This document shows positions 34,440-42,864 of a DNA stretch of 64,000 bases, one piece after another. This stretch comes from Anaerolineae bacterium (lineage in GTDB: Bacteria; Chloroflexota; Anaerolineae; Promineifilales; Promineifilaceae): positions 68,190 to 132,189 of the forward strand of contig JAHDWK010000009.1 in assembly GCA_023382655.1 (NCBI GenBank). Reading direction: 5' to 3'. How positions within the stretch are numbered: position 1 is the stretch's first letter; the number at the start of each line of letters is the position of its first letter. The translations under genes were made by a program, and so were the position numbers. The notes under the pieces were generated by a model. That model was not told where the DNA came from. It did no database searches and saw only the letters and a list, made by a program, of their open reading frames with translations.

Positions 34440-35517
34440 GTAACTTCTGTTCCACAAAGGTTTGCATCTTGTTTTTGAAAACCGCGCTATCAAATTGTTC
34501 GGCGTGGCGGCGGATCACGGCCGTGTCCACCTGCACCGCATCAAACGCCTCCACCGCCTGGATGATACCGTCAACCGACTGTTCGGCAAACAGCGCCCCG
34601 GTCTGGTCGGGAATCACGCTGTCCAGCACACCACCGGCTGCATAGGCAATCACCGGTCGCCCGGCGGCCATCGCCTGAATGGGGGCAATGCCAAAATCCT
34701 CTTCACCCGGAAAGACAAACGCGCGGCAGCGGGCATAGAGATCGGGCAAATCGGCATCGGGTACATACCCCAGGAACTGCACCGTTGGCCCGGCCAACGC
34801 TTCCAGCCGTTCCCGGTCACGACCACTACCGGCAATGAGTAACGGCCGTGCCATCTTGTTAAACGCCGCAATCAACAAATCAATCCGCCGGTACGGTACC
34901 AGCCGCCCCACGATCAGGTAATAATCTTCGATCTTGTTGGCCGGGGCAAACCGGTTCACATCCACCGGCGGGTAGATAATAGCCGCCTCCCGCCGGTACA
35001 CTTTGCCGATTCGCCGCCGAACCTCCTGCGAAATAGCGATGAAATGGTCAACTCTGTCCGCCGCCAGCCGATCCCATACCCGTAACCAGGACAAAAACGG
35101 CTGTAACATGCCCCGCGCCAGCCGGCCTAGCCCCTCTTGCTCGGCATACTGGTGATAACGCCACACATAGCGCGTCGGCGTCAGGCAATAACAAATATGC
35201 ACCGTCTCCGGTCCGGTGATCACCCCATGGCAAAAACCGCTCTTATTGCTGATCACCACATCATACCCGCGCAGATCATGTTGCTCAAAAGCCATCGGGT
35301 ACAGGGGAAAATATAACTGCTGTTTGCGGTGGATAAAGGGGGCGTGGTCTAAAAACGAGGTACGAATATCCCAATGTTGCCAGTGTGGCGGCATTTTGTC
35401 CGGCGCATACATCGAGGTGTAAATGGGCGCGTCCGGGTAGAGACTTACCAGCGCTTCCAGCACATCCTCCGCCCCGCCTATCTGGTTCATCCAATCGTGA
35501 ACAAGCGCGACTTTCAT
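34417..35517 (-). CDS. GT4 family glycosyltransferase
   Basis: A 366-residue GT-B glycosyltransferase. The N-terminus MKVALVHDWMNQIGGAEDVLE is a typical GT4 acceptor-side opening. The donor-side Rossmann domain has YYLIVGRLVPYRRIDLLI, PLLIAGSGRDRERLE, and the EX7E-type FPGEEDFGIAPIQAMAAGRPVIAY. It is predicted to be retaining and to use a nucleotide sugar in the cytoplasm. It is the first gene of the exopolysaccharide operon. The longer frame starting at 35736 would overlap PspA and is rejected. Confidence 0.9.
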   Translation of the reverse strand: MKVALVHDWMNQIGGAEDVLEALVSLYPDAPIYTSMYAPDKMPPHWQHWDIRTSFLDHAPFIHRKQQLYFPLYPMAFEQHDLRGYDVVISNKSGFCHGVITGPETVHICYCLTPTRYVWRYHQYAEQEGLGRLARGMLQPFLSWLRVWDRLAADRVDHFIAISQEVRRRIGKVYRREAAIIYPPVDVNRFAPANKIEDYYLIVGRLVPYRRIDLLIAAFNKMARPLLIAGSGRDRERLEALAGPTVQFLGYVPDADLPDLYARCRAFVFPGEEDFGIAPIQAMAAGRPVIAYAAGGVLDSVIPDQTGALFAEQSVDGIIQAVEAFDAVQVDTAVIRRHAEQFDSAVFKNKMQTFVEQKLHEPANRH

Positions 35518-35575
35518 GGGGGATTGGGTTATTGGGATATTGAATGATTTCTCAATATCCCAATATCTAAATTCC
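35518..35575. repeat. GGGATATTGA hairpin repeat
   Basis: GGGATATTGAATGATTTCTCAATATCCC forms a 10-bp perfect stem, flanked by ATTGGG words. It lies in the leader of the GT4 gene and ends at the pspA stop. Confidence 0.6.
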
Positions 35576-36241
35576 AAGTCGTTCCATGCGTGCGGCCAGG
35601 TCTGCTTCCACTTCCAGGCTGTGCATGGCGTCGTCAAGCTGGCGGTCCAGGCTGCCGGCCTGCACTTCCCAGGCGGCGTCGGCATGATCCAGGCGGCGGC
35701 GAATGTTTTCGGCCGCTTGCGACACTTCCATATCACCCGACCCCATGAGCGAATCGAGCGACTTCATGGCTTTGGTAGACACTTCTTTGGACTTTGCCAG
35801 TTGCAGCAAAAAGCCGAGTTCTTGCCGCTCTTGTTTGGCGATAGCCAGACGGCCGTCTAACTTCACCCGCACATCCTCCAGCTGCTCCAACGCACTCACC
35901 TGCCGCACCAAAGAAGCATCATACGTCTTGACCAGTTCCATGGTCGAATTGAACTGCTTTTGCGAAACCATCGCTTCGGTGCGTTTGCCCGTTTTCAGGT
36001 ACGTATCAATCGCCAGGTCTAGTTTAGCCGCCTGCGTCGCCAGATTCTCCCGGCGCTGTTTGGACGTTTTCACCTGGGCATACATCGGCACGAGTGTTTG
36101 TTTGAACTCGTCTAATTCGCGCTCCGCCTGGCGAATGTACTCATCGTAAACGGCCAGATCGCTCTTTTCCAATGCCCTGTCCGCTGCTTCATGCAGCTTG
36201 GCATTAAACAAGGTTCGTAATTTTTGAAATAGGGAAGCCAT
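35567..36241 (-). CDS. PspA/IM30 family protein
   Basis: A 224-residue coiled-coil membrane-remodelling protein of the phage-shock/Vipp1 family. It starts MASLFQKLRTLFNAKLHEAADRALEKSDLAVYDEYIRQAERELDEF, then shows the long alpha-helical hairpin with heptads. PspA stabilises stressed membranes; partners differ by phylum. PspC is encoded just upstream with a terminator between the two, so they are not one transcript in the tidy sense. Downstream lies the exopolysaccharide operon. Confidence 0.88.
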   Translation of the reverse strand: MASLFQKLRTLFNAKLHEAADRALEKSDLAVYDEYIRQAERELDEFKQTLVPMYAQVKTSKQRRENLATQAAKLDLAIDTYLKTGKRTEAMVSQKQFNSTMELVKTYDASLVRQVSALEQLEDVRVKLDGRLAIAKQERQELGFLLQLAKSKEVSTKAMKSLDSLMGSGDMEVSQAAENIRRRLDHADAAWEVQAGSLDRQLDDAMHSLEVEADLAARMERLGI

Positions 36242-36280
36242 GCCGGGGATTATACTGAGGGGGAGGAAAGGTTGGCAATA

Positions 36281-36314
36281 AAAAAACCTCCGGGGGATTC
36301 CCGGAGGTCTTTTT
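36281..36314 (-). terminator. Terminator after pspC
   Basis: The stem ACCTCCGGG / CCCGGAGGT with a short loop lies 17 bases after the pspC stop, with A6 on one side and T5 on the other, so it can act on both strands. Confidence 0.75.
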
Positions 36315-36330
36315 GTTATCCGCTGACGAA

Positions 36331-36573
36331 TTATTTAATAACAATTTCTTCGTCGTCAAAACCGTTGGCCTTGGCCGTGGGGACGCCCGGTTCGGGCATC
36401 AGAATCGCCAGCAGCAAATAGGCCACAATGCCGATGCCATTCCCGAACAGGACTAACAGCACAAAGGCCAGCCGGATCAAAACCGGGTCCAGGTTCAGGT
36501 AGTTGGCAATACCGCTGCACACGCCAAAAATCATACGGTCTTCAGGATTACGGGTTAATCGTTTTTCACTCAT
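36331..36573 (-). CDS. PspC domain protein
   Basis: An 80-residue PspC-domain membrane protein. The motif MSEKRLTRNPEDRMIFGVCSGIANYLNLDPVLIRLAFVLLVLFG is diagnostic. The helix LVLLVLFGNGIGIVAYLLLAILMP follows, then a short acidic tail. PspC proteins link envelope stress to PspA. I start it at 36573, after TTGGAGG; the longer frame lacks a ribosome site. Confidence 0.92.
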   Translation of the reverse strand: MSEKRLTRNPEDRMIFGVCSGIANYLNLDPVLIRLAFVLLVLFGNGIGIVAYLLLAILMPEPGVPTAKANGFDDEEIVIK

Positions 36574-36612
36574 GGTTTTTACCTCCAAAATTGAGTCAAA
36601 TTTCATCTTATG

Positions 36613-36647
36613 AAGATTGGTTCTATTTTTGAGATTGAACCAATCTT
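36613..36647. promoter_or_regulatory. Inverted repeat upstream of pspC
   Basis: AAGATTGGTTC and GAACCAATCTT form an 11-bp perfect inverted repeat with 13 bases between, 40 bases before the pspC ATG. It may be an operator or a leader hairpin. Confidence 0.5.
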
Positions 36648-36740
36648 GCTCATTCAATCAACAGCACACAGTACGCGCCTGGTTTACTGAAGGTTGCAGC
36701 CCGCCGGTGTAAAGTTTTTTACATTAGAGGAGAACTGTTC

Positions 36741-36773
36741 AGACCTGACAGGTTTTTGAAACCTGTCAGGTCT
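36741..36773. repeat. AGACCTG-CAGGTCT hairpin repeat, copy 4
   Basis: A perfect stem AGACCTGACAGGTTT / AAACCTGTCAGGTCT with a short loop. It lies ten bases beyond the stop of the LiaI-like gene, in the same 117-bp spacer that contains nothing else I can name. Confidence 0.88.
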
Positions 36774-36783
36774 CCAGAGGAGG

Positions 36784-37293
36784 TCAGGATGGTTTACTGT
36801 GGCGGCGATTTTGGTACAGAAGCCATAAACCAACGCCAATGAGTAGCACCGGCCACAATCGCATTATGCTCCAGGTCAGGTTAAAGAAGAGCGCAAACAC
36901 CAGAAACAGCCCACCACTGATGAGCACGAGCCGCCCCCCTTCCGGGCGTATCTCGGCGTGGGTTTTGTCCAGACTGCCGGTGATGAACATACCCAACCCT
37001 ACAAAGCCAGGGATGAGCGCCCACATATAGGCCCAACTGCCCCAGTTTCCGGAGAGCGTCTGGTAATAAAAAATCAGCCCTAACCCGGTGATAATGCTGC
37101 CGGGAATTGCCAGTTCCGGTGAACCAACCAGCGCGCCGACCAGAAACAGCCCGCCCAGACCAACGATAAAAAGGGGCCATTGGCGGCCAAAGTCGAGCAG
37201 TCCGCCAAAAGCAGGCACGGTTTGTGCCAGCAAGATGCAGCCACCGGTCAGTATGAGGATCAGCCCACCGATAATAGATTTTTGTTTGTGCAT
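36784..37293 (-). CDS. LiaI/LiaF-like membrane protein
   Basis: A 169-residue protein with about five hydrophobic helices: GGLILILTGGCILLAQ, PLFIVGLGGLFLVGALVG, IITGLGLIFYYQ, ALIPGFVGLGMFITG and LISGGLFLVFALFFNL. The helix pattern and short soluble ends match the LiaF transmembrane/DUF5668 family, an envelope-stress group. I start at 37293 (MHKQKSIIGG) because AAAGGAGAAATT sits just before it; an alternative ATG at 37353 would add 20 mostly polar residues. Its position near pspC and pspA suggests a shared envelope-stress role. Confidence 0.75.
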   Translation of the reverse strand: MHKQKSIIGGLILILTGGCILLAQTVPAFGGLLDFGRQWPLFIVGLGGLFLVGALVGSPELAIPGSIITGLGLIFYYQTLSGNWGSWAYMWALIPGFVGLGMFITGSLDKTHAEIRPEGGRLVLISGGLFLVFALFFNLTWSIMRLWPVLLIGVGLWLLYQNRRHSKPS

Positions 37294-37388
37294 GGTAATT
37301 TCTCCTTTAGCGCCAGGAGGGGTAGGGGTTTCCTGGCTCATTTCCTTCTCCATGCCAGGCTATACGGAGTCGGTGGGGATTGGTCGCG

Positions 37389-38765
37389 TCAGGTGCGGGG
37401 GCGAATTTGGGGGCCTACGGCCGTGTCCTGCACATCATAGCCAGCAGCGGCAATTTGCTCTCGCAGTCGGTCGGCTTCGGCCCAGTTTTTGGCAGCGCGG
37501 GCGGCCTGCCGCTGCTGCGCCAGTTGGATGATTTCATCAGGAATGGTTTGTATGGCGGGCTGCCAATCGGCCAGGCGCAGGCCAAAGACCTTGTCCATCA
37601 TCAGCATCGTCGCTTTTTTGGTGGCGGCCGGCCGGTCGCTTTTCACCAGTTCCCAGGCCAGCGCCAGGGCGCGGGGCATATTCAAATCGTCGTTGATTTC
37701 CGCCAGGAAGCGGTCGAGGAACTCCTCATCCACGCTGCCGGGTGTACCCCATTCATACACTGCCTGGCGCAGCCGGCTCAGGGCAGTAGTGGCGGCATCC
37801 ATCCCTTCCCAATTGAAGTTCAATTTGGCACGGTAAAGGCTGTTCAGGCAATAATAGCGATAGGCCAGCGGGTCATAGCCCCGGTCAAGCAGCGTTTGCA
37901 GCCGCAGAAAATCACCAGATGATTTGGACATCCGACTATCCTGCAATTGCAGGAAATAGCCGTGTAGCCAGTAGTTTGCCAGATTAGTGCCGTAGCACGC
38001 CTGTGTCTGGGCAATTTCGTTGGTGTGGTGGACGGGGATATGATCTTCGCCGCCGCAGTGAATGTCAAAGAGCGGCCCCAGATATTTGGCGGCCATGGCC
38101 GAACATTCAATGTGCCAGCCGGGGAAGCCGACGCCCCAGGGACTCTCCCACTCCATTTGCCGCTGCGCATCCGGTGGGCTGAATTTCCACAGAGCAAAGT
38201 CGGTGGGGTGGCGTTTTTCGCCGCGCTCCACGCGGATACCGGCCTGCTGCCCCTGCAAATTGAGCCGGGCCAGATAGCCATAATCGGGCAGCCGGGAGGT
38301 GGCAAAATAGATGCCGTCGCTGGTGCGGTAGGTGTACCCTTTGGCTTCAATGCACTGGATCATGGCGATTTGTTCGGGGATGTGGTCGGTGGCCTTGCAC
38401 CAGATAGTGGGTTCCAGGATGTTGAGACGCGAGAAATCCTGGCGAAAAGCCTGGGTATATAAGTCGGCAATTTCCCACGCTGTTTGACCTGTGCGCCGCG
38501 CTCCCTTCTCCATCTTGTCTTCGCCGGTGTCGGCGTCTGACACCAGATGGCCGACATCGGTGATGTTTTGCACGTGAGTGACGGTGTAGCCGTTAAATTC
38601 CAGCACACGGCGCAAAATGTCTTCAAAGATGTAGGTGCGCAGGTTGCCGATGTGGGCATAATCGTAGACGGTGAGGCCGCAGGCATACAGGCTGACGTGC
38701 GGCGGGTTCAGGGGTATAAATTCGCGCAGGCTGCGCGTGTAGGTGTCATACAGGTGGAGAGTCAT
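37389..38765 (-). CDS. cysS: Cysteinyl-tRNA synthetase
   Basis: A 458-residue class I synthetase that charges tRNA-Cys. HIGN at 38-41 (CGLTVYDYAHIGNLRTY) and KMSKS as SRMSKSSGDFL near 270 are both present. The four zinc ligands (Cys29, GWHIECSAMA, and HxxxE of GGEDHIPVHHTNE) are visible. The usual CGPTVYD reads CGLTVYD. The C-terminus is complete with the DALR-like helical tail. ATG at 38765 has no Shine-Dalgarno; an in-frame TTG at 38783 is an alternative, so the start is the one soft point. Confidence 0.93.
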   Translation of the reverse strand: MTLHLYDTYTRSLREFIPLNPPHVSLYACGLTVYDYAHIGNLRTYIFEDILRRVLEFNGYTVTHVQNITDVGHLVSDADTGEDKMEKGARRTGQTAWEIADLYTQAFRQDFSRLNILEPTIWCKATDHIPEQIAMIQCIEAKGYTYRTSDGIYFATSRLPDYGYLARLNLQGQQAGIRVERGEKRHPTDFALWKFSPPDAQRQMEWESPWGVGFPGWHIECSAMAAKYLGPLFDIHCGGEDHIPVHHTNEIAQTQACYGTNLANYWLHGYFLQLQDSRMSKSSGDFLRLQTLLDRGYDPLAYRYYCLNSLYRAKLNFNWEGMDAATTALSRLRQAVYEWGTPGSVDEEFLDRFLAEINDDLNMPRALALAWELVKSDRPAATKKATMLMMDKVFGLRLADWQPAIQTIPDEIIQLAQQRQAARAAKNWAEADRLREQIAAAGYDVQDTAVGPQIRPRT

Positions 38766-38854
38766 CAGAACTTTGTTTGACAAGGTGATAAGGTGACATT
38801 TGACAAGGTGAAAAATTATCAGATGACAACATTATAGCCGTTGAGGAGGGTTTT

Positions 38855-38896
38855 ATGCACATCCTGGCAACGGGGGCGGCGGGCAAAACGGGGTAG
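38855..38896 (+). pseudogene. Remnant of a NAD(P)-binding NmrA/SDR-like gene
   Basis: A good ribosome site TGAGGAGGG precedes ATG and 13 codons reading MHILATGAAGKTG, the classic Rossmann start MxILVTGATGxTG of NmrA/atypical SDR proteins. It then hits TAG. If that codon were CAG the frame would read on GQAV as expected, so a C-to-T change made the stop. A few bases later the sequence turns into a GTGATGCGTGA hairpin repeat and homology ends. It is a decayed, truncated gene. Confidence 0.65.
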
Positions 38897-38899
38897 GCG

Positions 38900-38940
38900 G
38901 TGATGCGTGACCAGAGAGACCTCACGCATCGCGCATCACG
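38900..38940. repeat. GTGATGCGTGA hairpin repeat
   Basis: GTGATGCGTGA at the left pairs with TCACGCATCGCGCATCAC at the right. It directly follows the truncated NmrA-like remnant, as if replacement of the 3' part of the gene ended here. Confidence 0.7.
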
Positions 38941-39022
38941 TTTCACAGTACCTCAGGAAATTTTGATGACTATTCTGTAAAATCTGTGCCCTCTGTGGAA
39001 TCTGTAGATTGGAGGAAAAAAG

Positions 39023-39802
39023 ATGACAGTATATCAACGTAATATGTTGGCGGGGAAGACGGCCGTAATTACCGGCGTCAGTCGCAAAATTGGCATTGGC
39101 ACGGCCGTGGCGCAGGCGCTGGCCGAAGTAGGCTGTAATGTTTTCACCACCTACTACCGGCCATATGATGTCACCATGCCCTGGGGCAGCCAGGCGGATG
39201 AGGCAGAGAGCATCATCGCCGAACTGCGCCAGATGGGGGTGCGGGCTGATGGGCTGGAACTGGATTTGAGCGATCCGACCGCGCCCACAGCTCTGTTTGC
39301 CGCTGTAGAAGCCGCGATTGGCCCGGCCGATATTTTGGTGAACAATGCCACCTATTCGGTGAGTGATGGGGTGGCGGGGCTGACGGCCGTGCATATAGAC
39401 CACCATTACGCCGTGAATGTACGCGGCATGATGCTGTTGTGCGCCGAATTTGTGCGCCGTTTCCAGGGAGAGTGGGGGCGTATTATCAACCTGTCATCGG
39501 GGCAAGGAGCCGGGCCAATGCCGGATGAACTGGCGTATGCGGCTACCAAGGGGGCGGTGGAGGCGTTTACGGTGAGTCTGGCTACGGCCGTGGCCCACCA
39601 ATACATCACCGTCAACGCCATAGACCCCGGTGGCACGGATACCGGCTGGATGCCGCCGGATTTATATGCCCATATTCTGACCCATGCGCCGATGGGGCGG
39701 GTGGGGCAGCCGGAAGATGCCGCGCGGCTGATCCGTTTTCTGGCTTCGCCGGAAGCAGGTTGGATTACCGGGCAGATTGTCCGTTCGCGGGGCGGGATGT
39801 AA
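39023..39802 (+). CDS. SDR family oxidoreductase
   Basis: A 259-residue classical short-chain dehydrogenase. The cofactor motif is AVITGVSRKIGIGTAVA near 15-30, a GxxxGxG variant with an insertion (SRKIGIG). NNA appears in ILVNNATYS; catalytic Ser lies in IINLSSGQG, and Tyr and Lys in YAATKGA near 172-176. The C-terminal PGGTDTGWM segment matches 3-oxoacyl-ACP reductase-like members. Substrate is undetermined. A strong GGAGGAAAA site precedes the ATG. Confidence 0.9.
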   Translation: MTVYQRNMLAGKTAVITGVSRKIGIGTAVAQALAEVGCNVFTTYYRPYDVTMPWGSQADEAESIIAELRQMGVRADGLELDLSDPTAPTALFAAVEAAIGPADILVNNATYSVSDGVAGLTAVHIDHHYAVNVRGMMLLCAEFVRRFQGEWGRIINLSSGQGAGPMPDELAYAATKGAVEAFTVSLATAVAHQYITVNAIDPGGTDTGWMPPDLYAHILTHAPMGRVGQPEDAARLIRFLASPEAGWITGQIVRSRGGM

Positions 39803-39843
39803 AATGGCCGTAACCGTTTGAGTGGGTTTTCTGGCTGAAGCCG

Positions 39844-40806
39844 TTACAACGAATGGGGAGGATCGGTTAATTCATCTGGGATCATCTCGGCGGGCAGGTC
39901 AGGACATTCCGGCAGCGGAATTTTCGGTGTACCACGCATCCCGGAAATAGCGCCAACATAGACGGCAAAGATAACCAACAACCCGCCAGCCAGCACAGAC
40001 ATCGTCACCGGCTGATCAAGCAGAACTGCTCCCAGCCCGGCGGCGATGACCGGCGTACCGGCCACAGCATAGACGGAAGCGGAGGCGGTCAATCGCCGCA
40101 GAACGAAGAGGAACATTTGAAACAGAGCCACAGAACCCAAAAGCACCAGCCAGAGAAGGGCCAGCCACGTTTCCCTCTCGTGGGGCAACGCCCAACTCTC
40201 GCCGGCCAACAGTGACCCACCGGCCAGGAAAACCATGCCGGTAGTGATGCCAATGATGTTCAGGTTGAGCGGATGCACGTGGGTTAAGGATTTGGCGATG
40301 ACGCTGGATAGGGCGGAAACGAGGGCAGCGAGGATAGCGGCAATCAGGTAGGAGCGGCTAAGGCCGCCACCGAGTGTGCCGGCCGACAAGATAGCGATAC
40401 CGGCTACCACCAGGATGCCAGCCACTACCCGACGCAGAGAAAGTTGCTCTTGCCGGAGCAAGACGGCGATGACGAGTGTGAATAACGGTACGGCCGAAAC
40501 AATCACGGCGACGGTACCGGCGGCGAGGCCAACCAGCGCGTAGTAGAGGAGGCCCACACCCACGCCAAAAGTCAGAAGACCGTAAAGGGCAGCGCCGGCG
40601 GCGGCACGGCCGTGAGCCAGAGGAATGCCTCTGGCGCGGGCGATCAGGAAAAAGAGCAGGGCCGCCAGGGCGAAGCGCAAGGTTGCGCCAAAGAGGGGAG
40701 ACATCTCCTGGTTGCTCAGGCTGACGGCGATGAAGTTCGTGCCGCCGATGAGTACGATACCGGCGAAGGCGGCGTATGTGGTGTTATCTGGTTTTTGATC
40801 CATCAT
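39844..40806 (-). CDS. EamA/DMT-type transporter
   Basis: A 320-residue membrane protein with ten predicted helices in two EamA repeats (DMT superfamily). FVVAVSLSNQEMSPLFGATLRFALAALLFF-type first repeat and the second repeat starting SYLIAAILAALVSALSSVIAKSL are recognisable. Members move metabolites or amino acids outward. The substrate cannot be told. Its stop is four bases upstream of the DinB start context, and the two are in one direction, so cotranscription with the DinB-like gene is likely. Confidence 0.88.
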   Translation of the reverse strand: MMDQKPDNTTYAAFAGIVLIGGTNFIAVSLSNQEMSPLFGATLRFALAALLFFLIARARGIPLAHGRAAAGAALYGLLTFGVGVGLLYYALVGLAAGTVAVIVSAVPLFTLVIAVLLRQEQLSLRRVVAGILVVAGIAILSAGTLGGGLSRSYLIAAILAALVSALSSVIAKSLTHVHPLNLNIIGITTGMVFLAGGSLLAGESWALPHERETWLALLWLVLLGSVALFQMFLFVLRRLTASASVYAVAGTPVIAAGLGAVLLDQPVTMSVLAGGLLVIFAVYVGAISGMRGTPKIPLPECPDLPAEMIPDELTDPPHSL

Positions 40807-40810
40807 TGAA

Positions 40811-41308
40811 TCAGGTGGGTATGGGGGTGAGGGTTTGGGTGGCTTCGCCGTAGCTCCAACCGTCCATATCCGGTGGGGTGATGCCCAGGGCGCTGAGCAT
40901 ACTGCATAGTTGTTCGCGGTGTTCGCTGGCGTGGTTGATGACTTGCACCATGATGACCGAGGGTTCTACCAGGTGGTTGTCTCGTGTTTGTAGTTGGGTC
41001 TGGGCGTAGAAGCCGGAGGGGTCGCGGGCCAGGGCCAGCAGTCCCGCGCCGCTGTGGGCGGCGGATGGTTGTAATTCGGCCATTGTGGGGGAAATGCGCT
41101 GCCGTTCGGCGATGGGCAGGGTGAGGAGGGCGAGATAGTTGTGTTGGGCGGCGACGAGGTGGATGAGGGTGTCACGGATGGTGCCCATGGTGGCGGAATG
41201 GGGGGCGGCGTCTAGCTGTTCGTCGCTGAGGCTCAGGCAAGCCTGGATGATCAGGTCGTTGGCCCAGTTGTTGTGTGCAAATAGCTTTTCCAGAATGTTT
41301 GTGTTCAT
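40811..41308 (-). CDS. DinB-like family protein
   Basis: A 165-residue four-helix protein of the DinB/YfiT superfamily. The metal-site histidines are visible in LFAHNNWANDL, LIHLVAAQHNYLALL and VINHASEHREQL. DinB-type proteins bind a divalent metal and act as thiol-dependent S-transferases or remain uncharacterised. The ATG follows AAAAGGAGTTAGC. It precedes the EamA transporter by four bases. Confidence 0.85.
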   Translation of the reverse strand: MNTNILEKLFAHNNWANDLIIQACLSLSDEQLDAAPHSATMGTIRDTLIHLVAAQHNYLALLTLPIAERQRISPTMAELQPSAAHSGAGLLALARDPSGFYAQTQLQTRDNHLVEPSVIMVQVINHASEHREQLCSMLSALGITPPDMDGWSYGEATQTLTPIPT

Positions 41309-41385
41309 TAGCTAACTCCTTTTGGGGTGAAGGGGTGGGGGAACGATACCTGTGATCGGGGTGTTCGTCAATGGGGGATGCATCT

Positions 41386-41847
41386 CTATTTGTGCTTGTT
41401 ATTTTGATGGGGGAGGTGGGTAAATTTTAGCCGCAGCAATTTGTTGCCCGTTTCTTCATGCATGGTTTCATGCAGTAATTCAAAACCGTAACGGCCGTAA
41501 AATTGACGACCAATTGCGTTGGCGGCAAAAACTTCCACTTCCAGGTCGCCATGAAGCGCTCGCGCTTTGTTCATCAACGCCGTGCCGACGCCAACGCCGT
41601 GATATTCCGGTTCGACAAAGATGGCCCCCACTTCATTGCCGAGTAGGGAGATGAAGCCGATGACACGGCCGTTCCGTTCTGCCACCCAGGTATCGGCCAT
41701 CGGCAAGTAAATTTGGGGGATGTTTTGGCGTTCTGTTTCCAGGAATTCTTCTGTCAGAAACGGATGGGCCACCCGCGACGCATTTTCCCAGGCAGACAGT
41801 ACCCCCGACAGGTCCCCTTCTGTGTATGGTCGAATGGTGTGGTGCAT
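41386..41847 (-). CDS. GNAT family N-acetyltransferase
   Basis: A 153-residue GNAT protein. IRPYTEGDLSGVLSAWENASRVAHPF resembles the YjaB/PhnO-like group. The CoA motif is GAIFVEPEYHGVGVGTALMNKARALHGDLEVEVFAANAIGRQFYGRYGFELLHE, with YHGVGVG at the pyrophosphate loop. Substrate unknown; YjaB-like relatives act on small metabolites. Confidence 0.87.
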   Translation of the reverse strand: MHHTIRPYTEGDLSGVLSAWENASRVAHPFLTEEFLETERQNIPQIYLPMADTWVAERNGRVIGFISLLGNEVGAIFVEPEYHGVGVGTALMNKARALHGDLEVEVFAANAIGRQFYGRYGFELLHETMHEETGNKLLRLKFTHLPHQNNKHK

Positions 41848-41960
41848 GGTGGTGGGGGGTACGGCCGTGAGCCTTCCCTTGTGCTAAAAACCATCAACCG
41901 GGCATTGGTTACGGCAGGCAAACAAAACTCGGCAGGGTTCGATCTGATGATCAGCCAGAA

Positions 41961-42386
41961 CTATGTGGCGGCCCTTTCGATCTGTAAGAACTCCTTCTCT
42001 TGGAAGAAGAACCCCTCGGCTTCTAGCGCCTCGGGCGAGAGGCGATGATAATGTTCTGGAGTCGCTGATTGATCACCATCCCAACATGCGAACAGCTCAA
42101 TCAACTTGACCCGCTTCAATTGCCGGGTGAGATAGGCAGCAAACGCATCCAGGGAGGCACGCTTAAGTTGGCGATCCTCATCCTCGAACTCTGGATACTC
42201 ACCATATTGGAAGCCACAGCCACATCCCTCATGAGAGCCTGCGTAATAGACGTAGGTCTGATGGAATTGTTGGCGGACCGATACTTCGGACTTGTTGATT
42301 TCAGTGACATGAAATGCTGGTTTCTTTGGGTTCCAAGAAATCAAGTCAAGTGGTTGATCCGCCGAGATGTAGATCATTATGCACAT
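41961..42386 (-). CDS. Hypothetical protein with CGCGF motif
   Basis: A 141-residue protein I do not recognise by name. It starts MCIMIYISADQPLDLISW, with a good GGAGGAAAT ribosome site before the ATG at 42386 (the longer frame has none). A central SHEGCGCGFQYGEYPEF motif, three near-adjacent cysteines with aromatic residues, could bind metal. Helical and acidic segments follow. No domain with a known role is evident. Confidence 0.7.
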   Translation of the reverse strand: MCIMIYISADQPLDLISWNPKKPAFHVTEINKSEVSVRQQFHQTYVYYAGSHEGCGCGFQYGEYPEFEDEDRQLKRASLDAFAAYLTRQLKRVKLIELFACWDGDQSATPEHYHRLSPEALEAEGFFFQEKEFLQIERAAT

Positions 42387-42535
42387 GATATTTCCTCCAA
42401 GAGTTGCCCAACTTGCTTTGGCGCGGTATTTTGTTGGTGCTGTAGCCGGTGTCCCCACCGCACCACACCTGTTTTGCTCAGCGTGAATGGGGGAAGTATA
42501 CGGCCAAATGCCAACGATGATGGGCAACAAAATCA

Positions 42536-42850
42536 TCAGGCGACATGAAGCGGCTGAATACGGGCTACGTCATTTTGAATGACTTGCGCCGCGTCCCACA
42601 AATCCACCGCCCGCTGTGCATTGAGCCAAAACTCCGGCGAATTACCAAATAACCGTGCCAGTCGCAGCGCCATCTCCGGGCTGACCCGCCGCCGCTCCCG
42701 CAGCAGTTCATTGATGGATTGCCGGGACACACCAATCGCTTCCGCCAGACTGGCAGCCGTCAACCCATAGTCTGGCAAAAAATCCTCACGCAACATTTCG
42801 CCCGGATGCGTCGGGCGACGTAACATCTCGCCACTGTTAGGAATACTCAT
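42536..42850 (-). CDS. higA: HigA-type antitoxin
   Basis: A 104-residue XRE-type antitoxin of the VapI/HigA group. RRPTHPGEMLREDFLPDYGLTAASLAEAIGVSRQSINELLRERRRVSPEMALRLARLFGNSPEFWLNAQ contains a clear helix-turn-helix with the typical HPGE-LREDF start and the EFWLN-Q end. It lies 14 bases downstream of its toxin gene, the usual higBA order, and probably represses the promoter at 43153-43181. Confidence 0.92.
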   Translation of the reverse strand: MSIPNSGEMLRRPTHPGEMLREDFLPDYGLTAASLAEAIGVSRQSINELLRERRRVSPEMALRLARLFGNSPEFWLNAQRAVDLWDAAQVIQNDVARIQPLHVA

Positions 42851-42864
42851 AACTTGCTCCTCAC

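Noticed and set aside
34417..35736. Longer start for the GT4 protein
   Set aside because: The extra 73 residues are read out of frame from pspA and the spacer; MKVALVHDW is the usual family start.
38766..38830. T-box leader before cysS
   Set aside because: No T-box sequence (TGGNACCGCG) or specifier stem was found.
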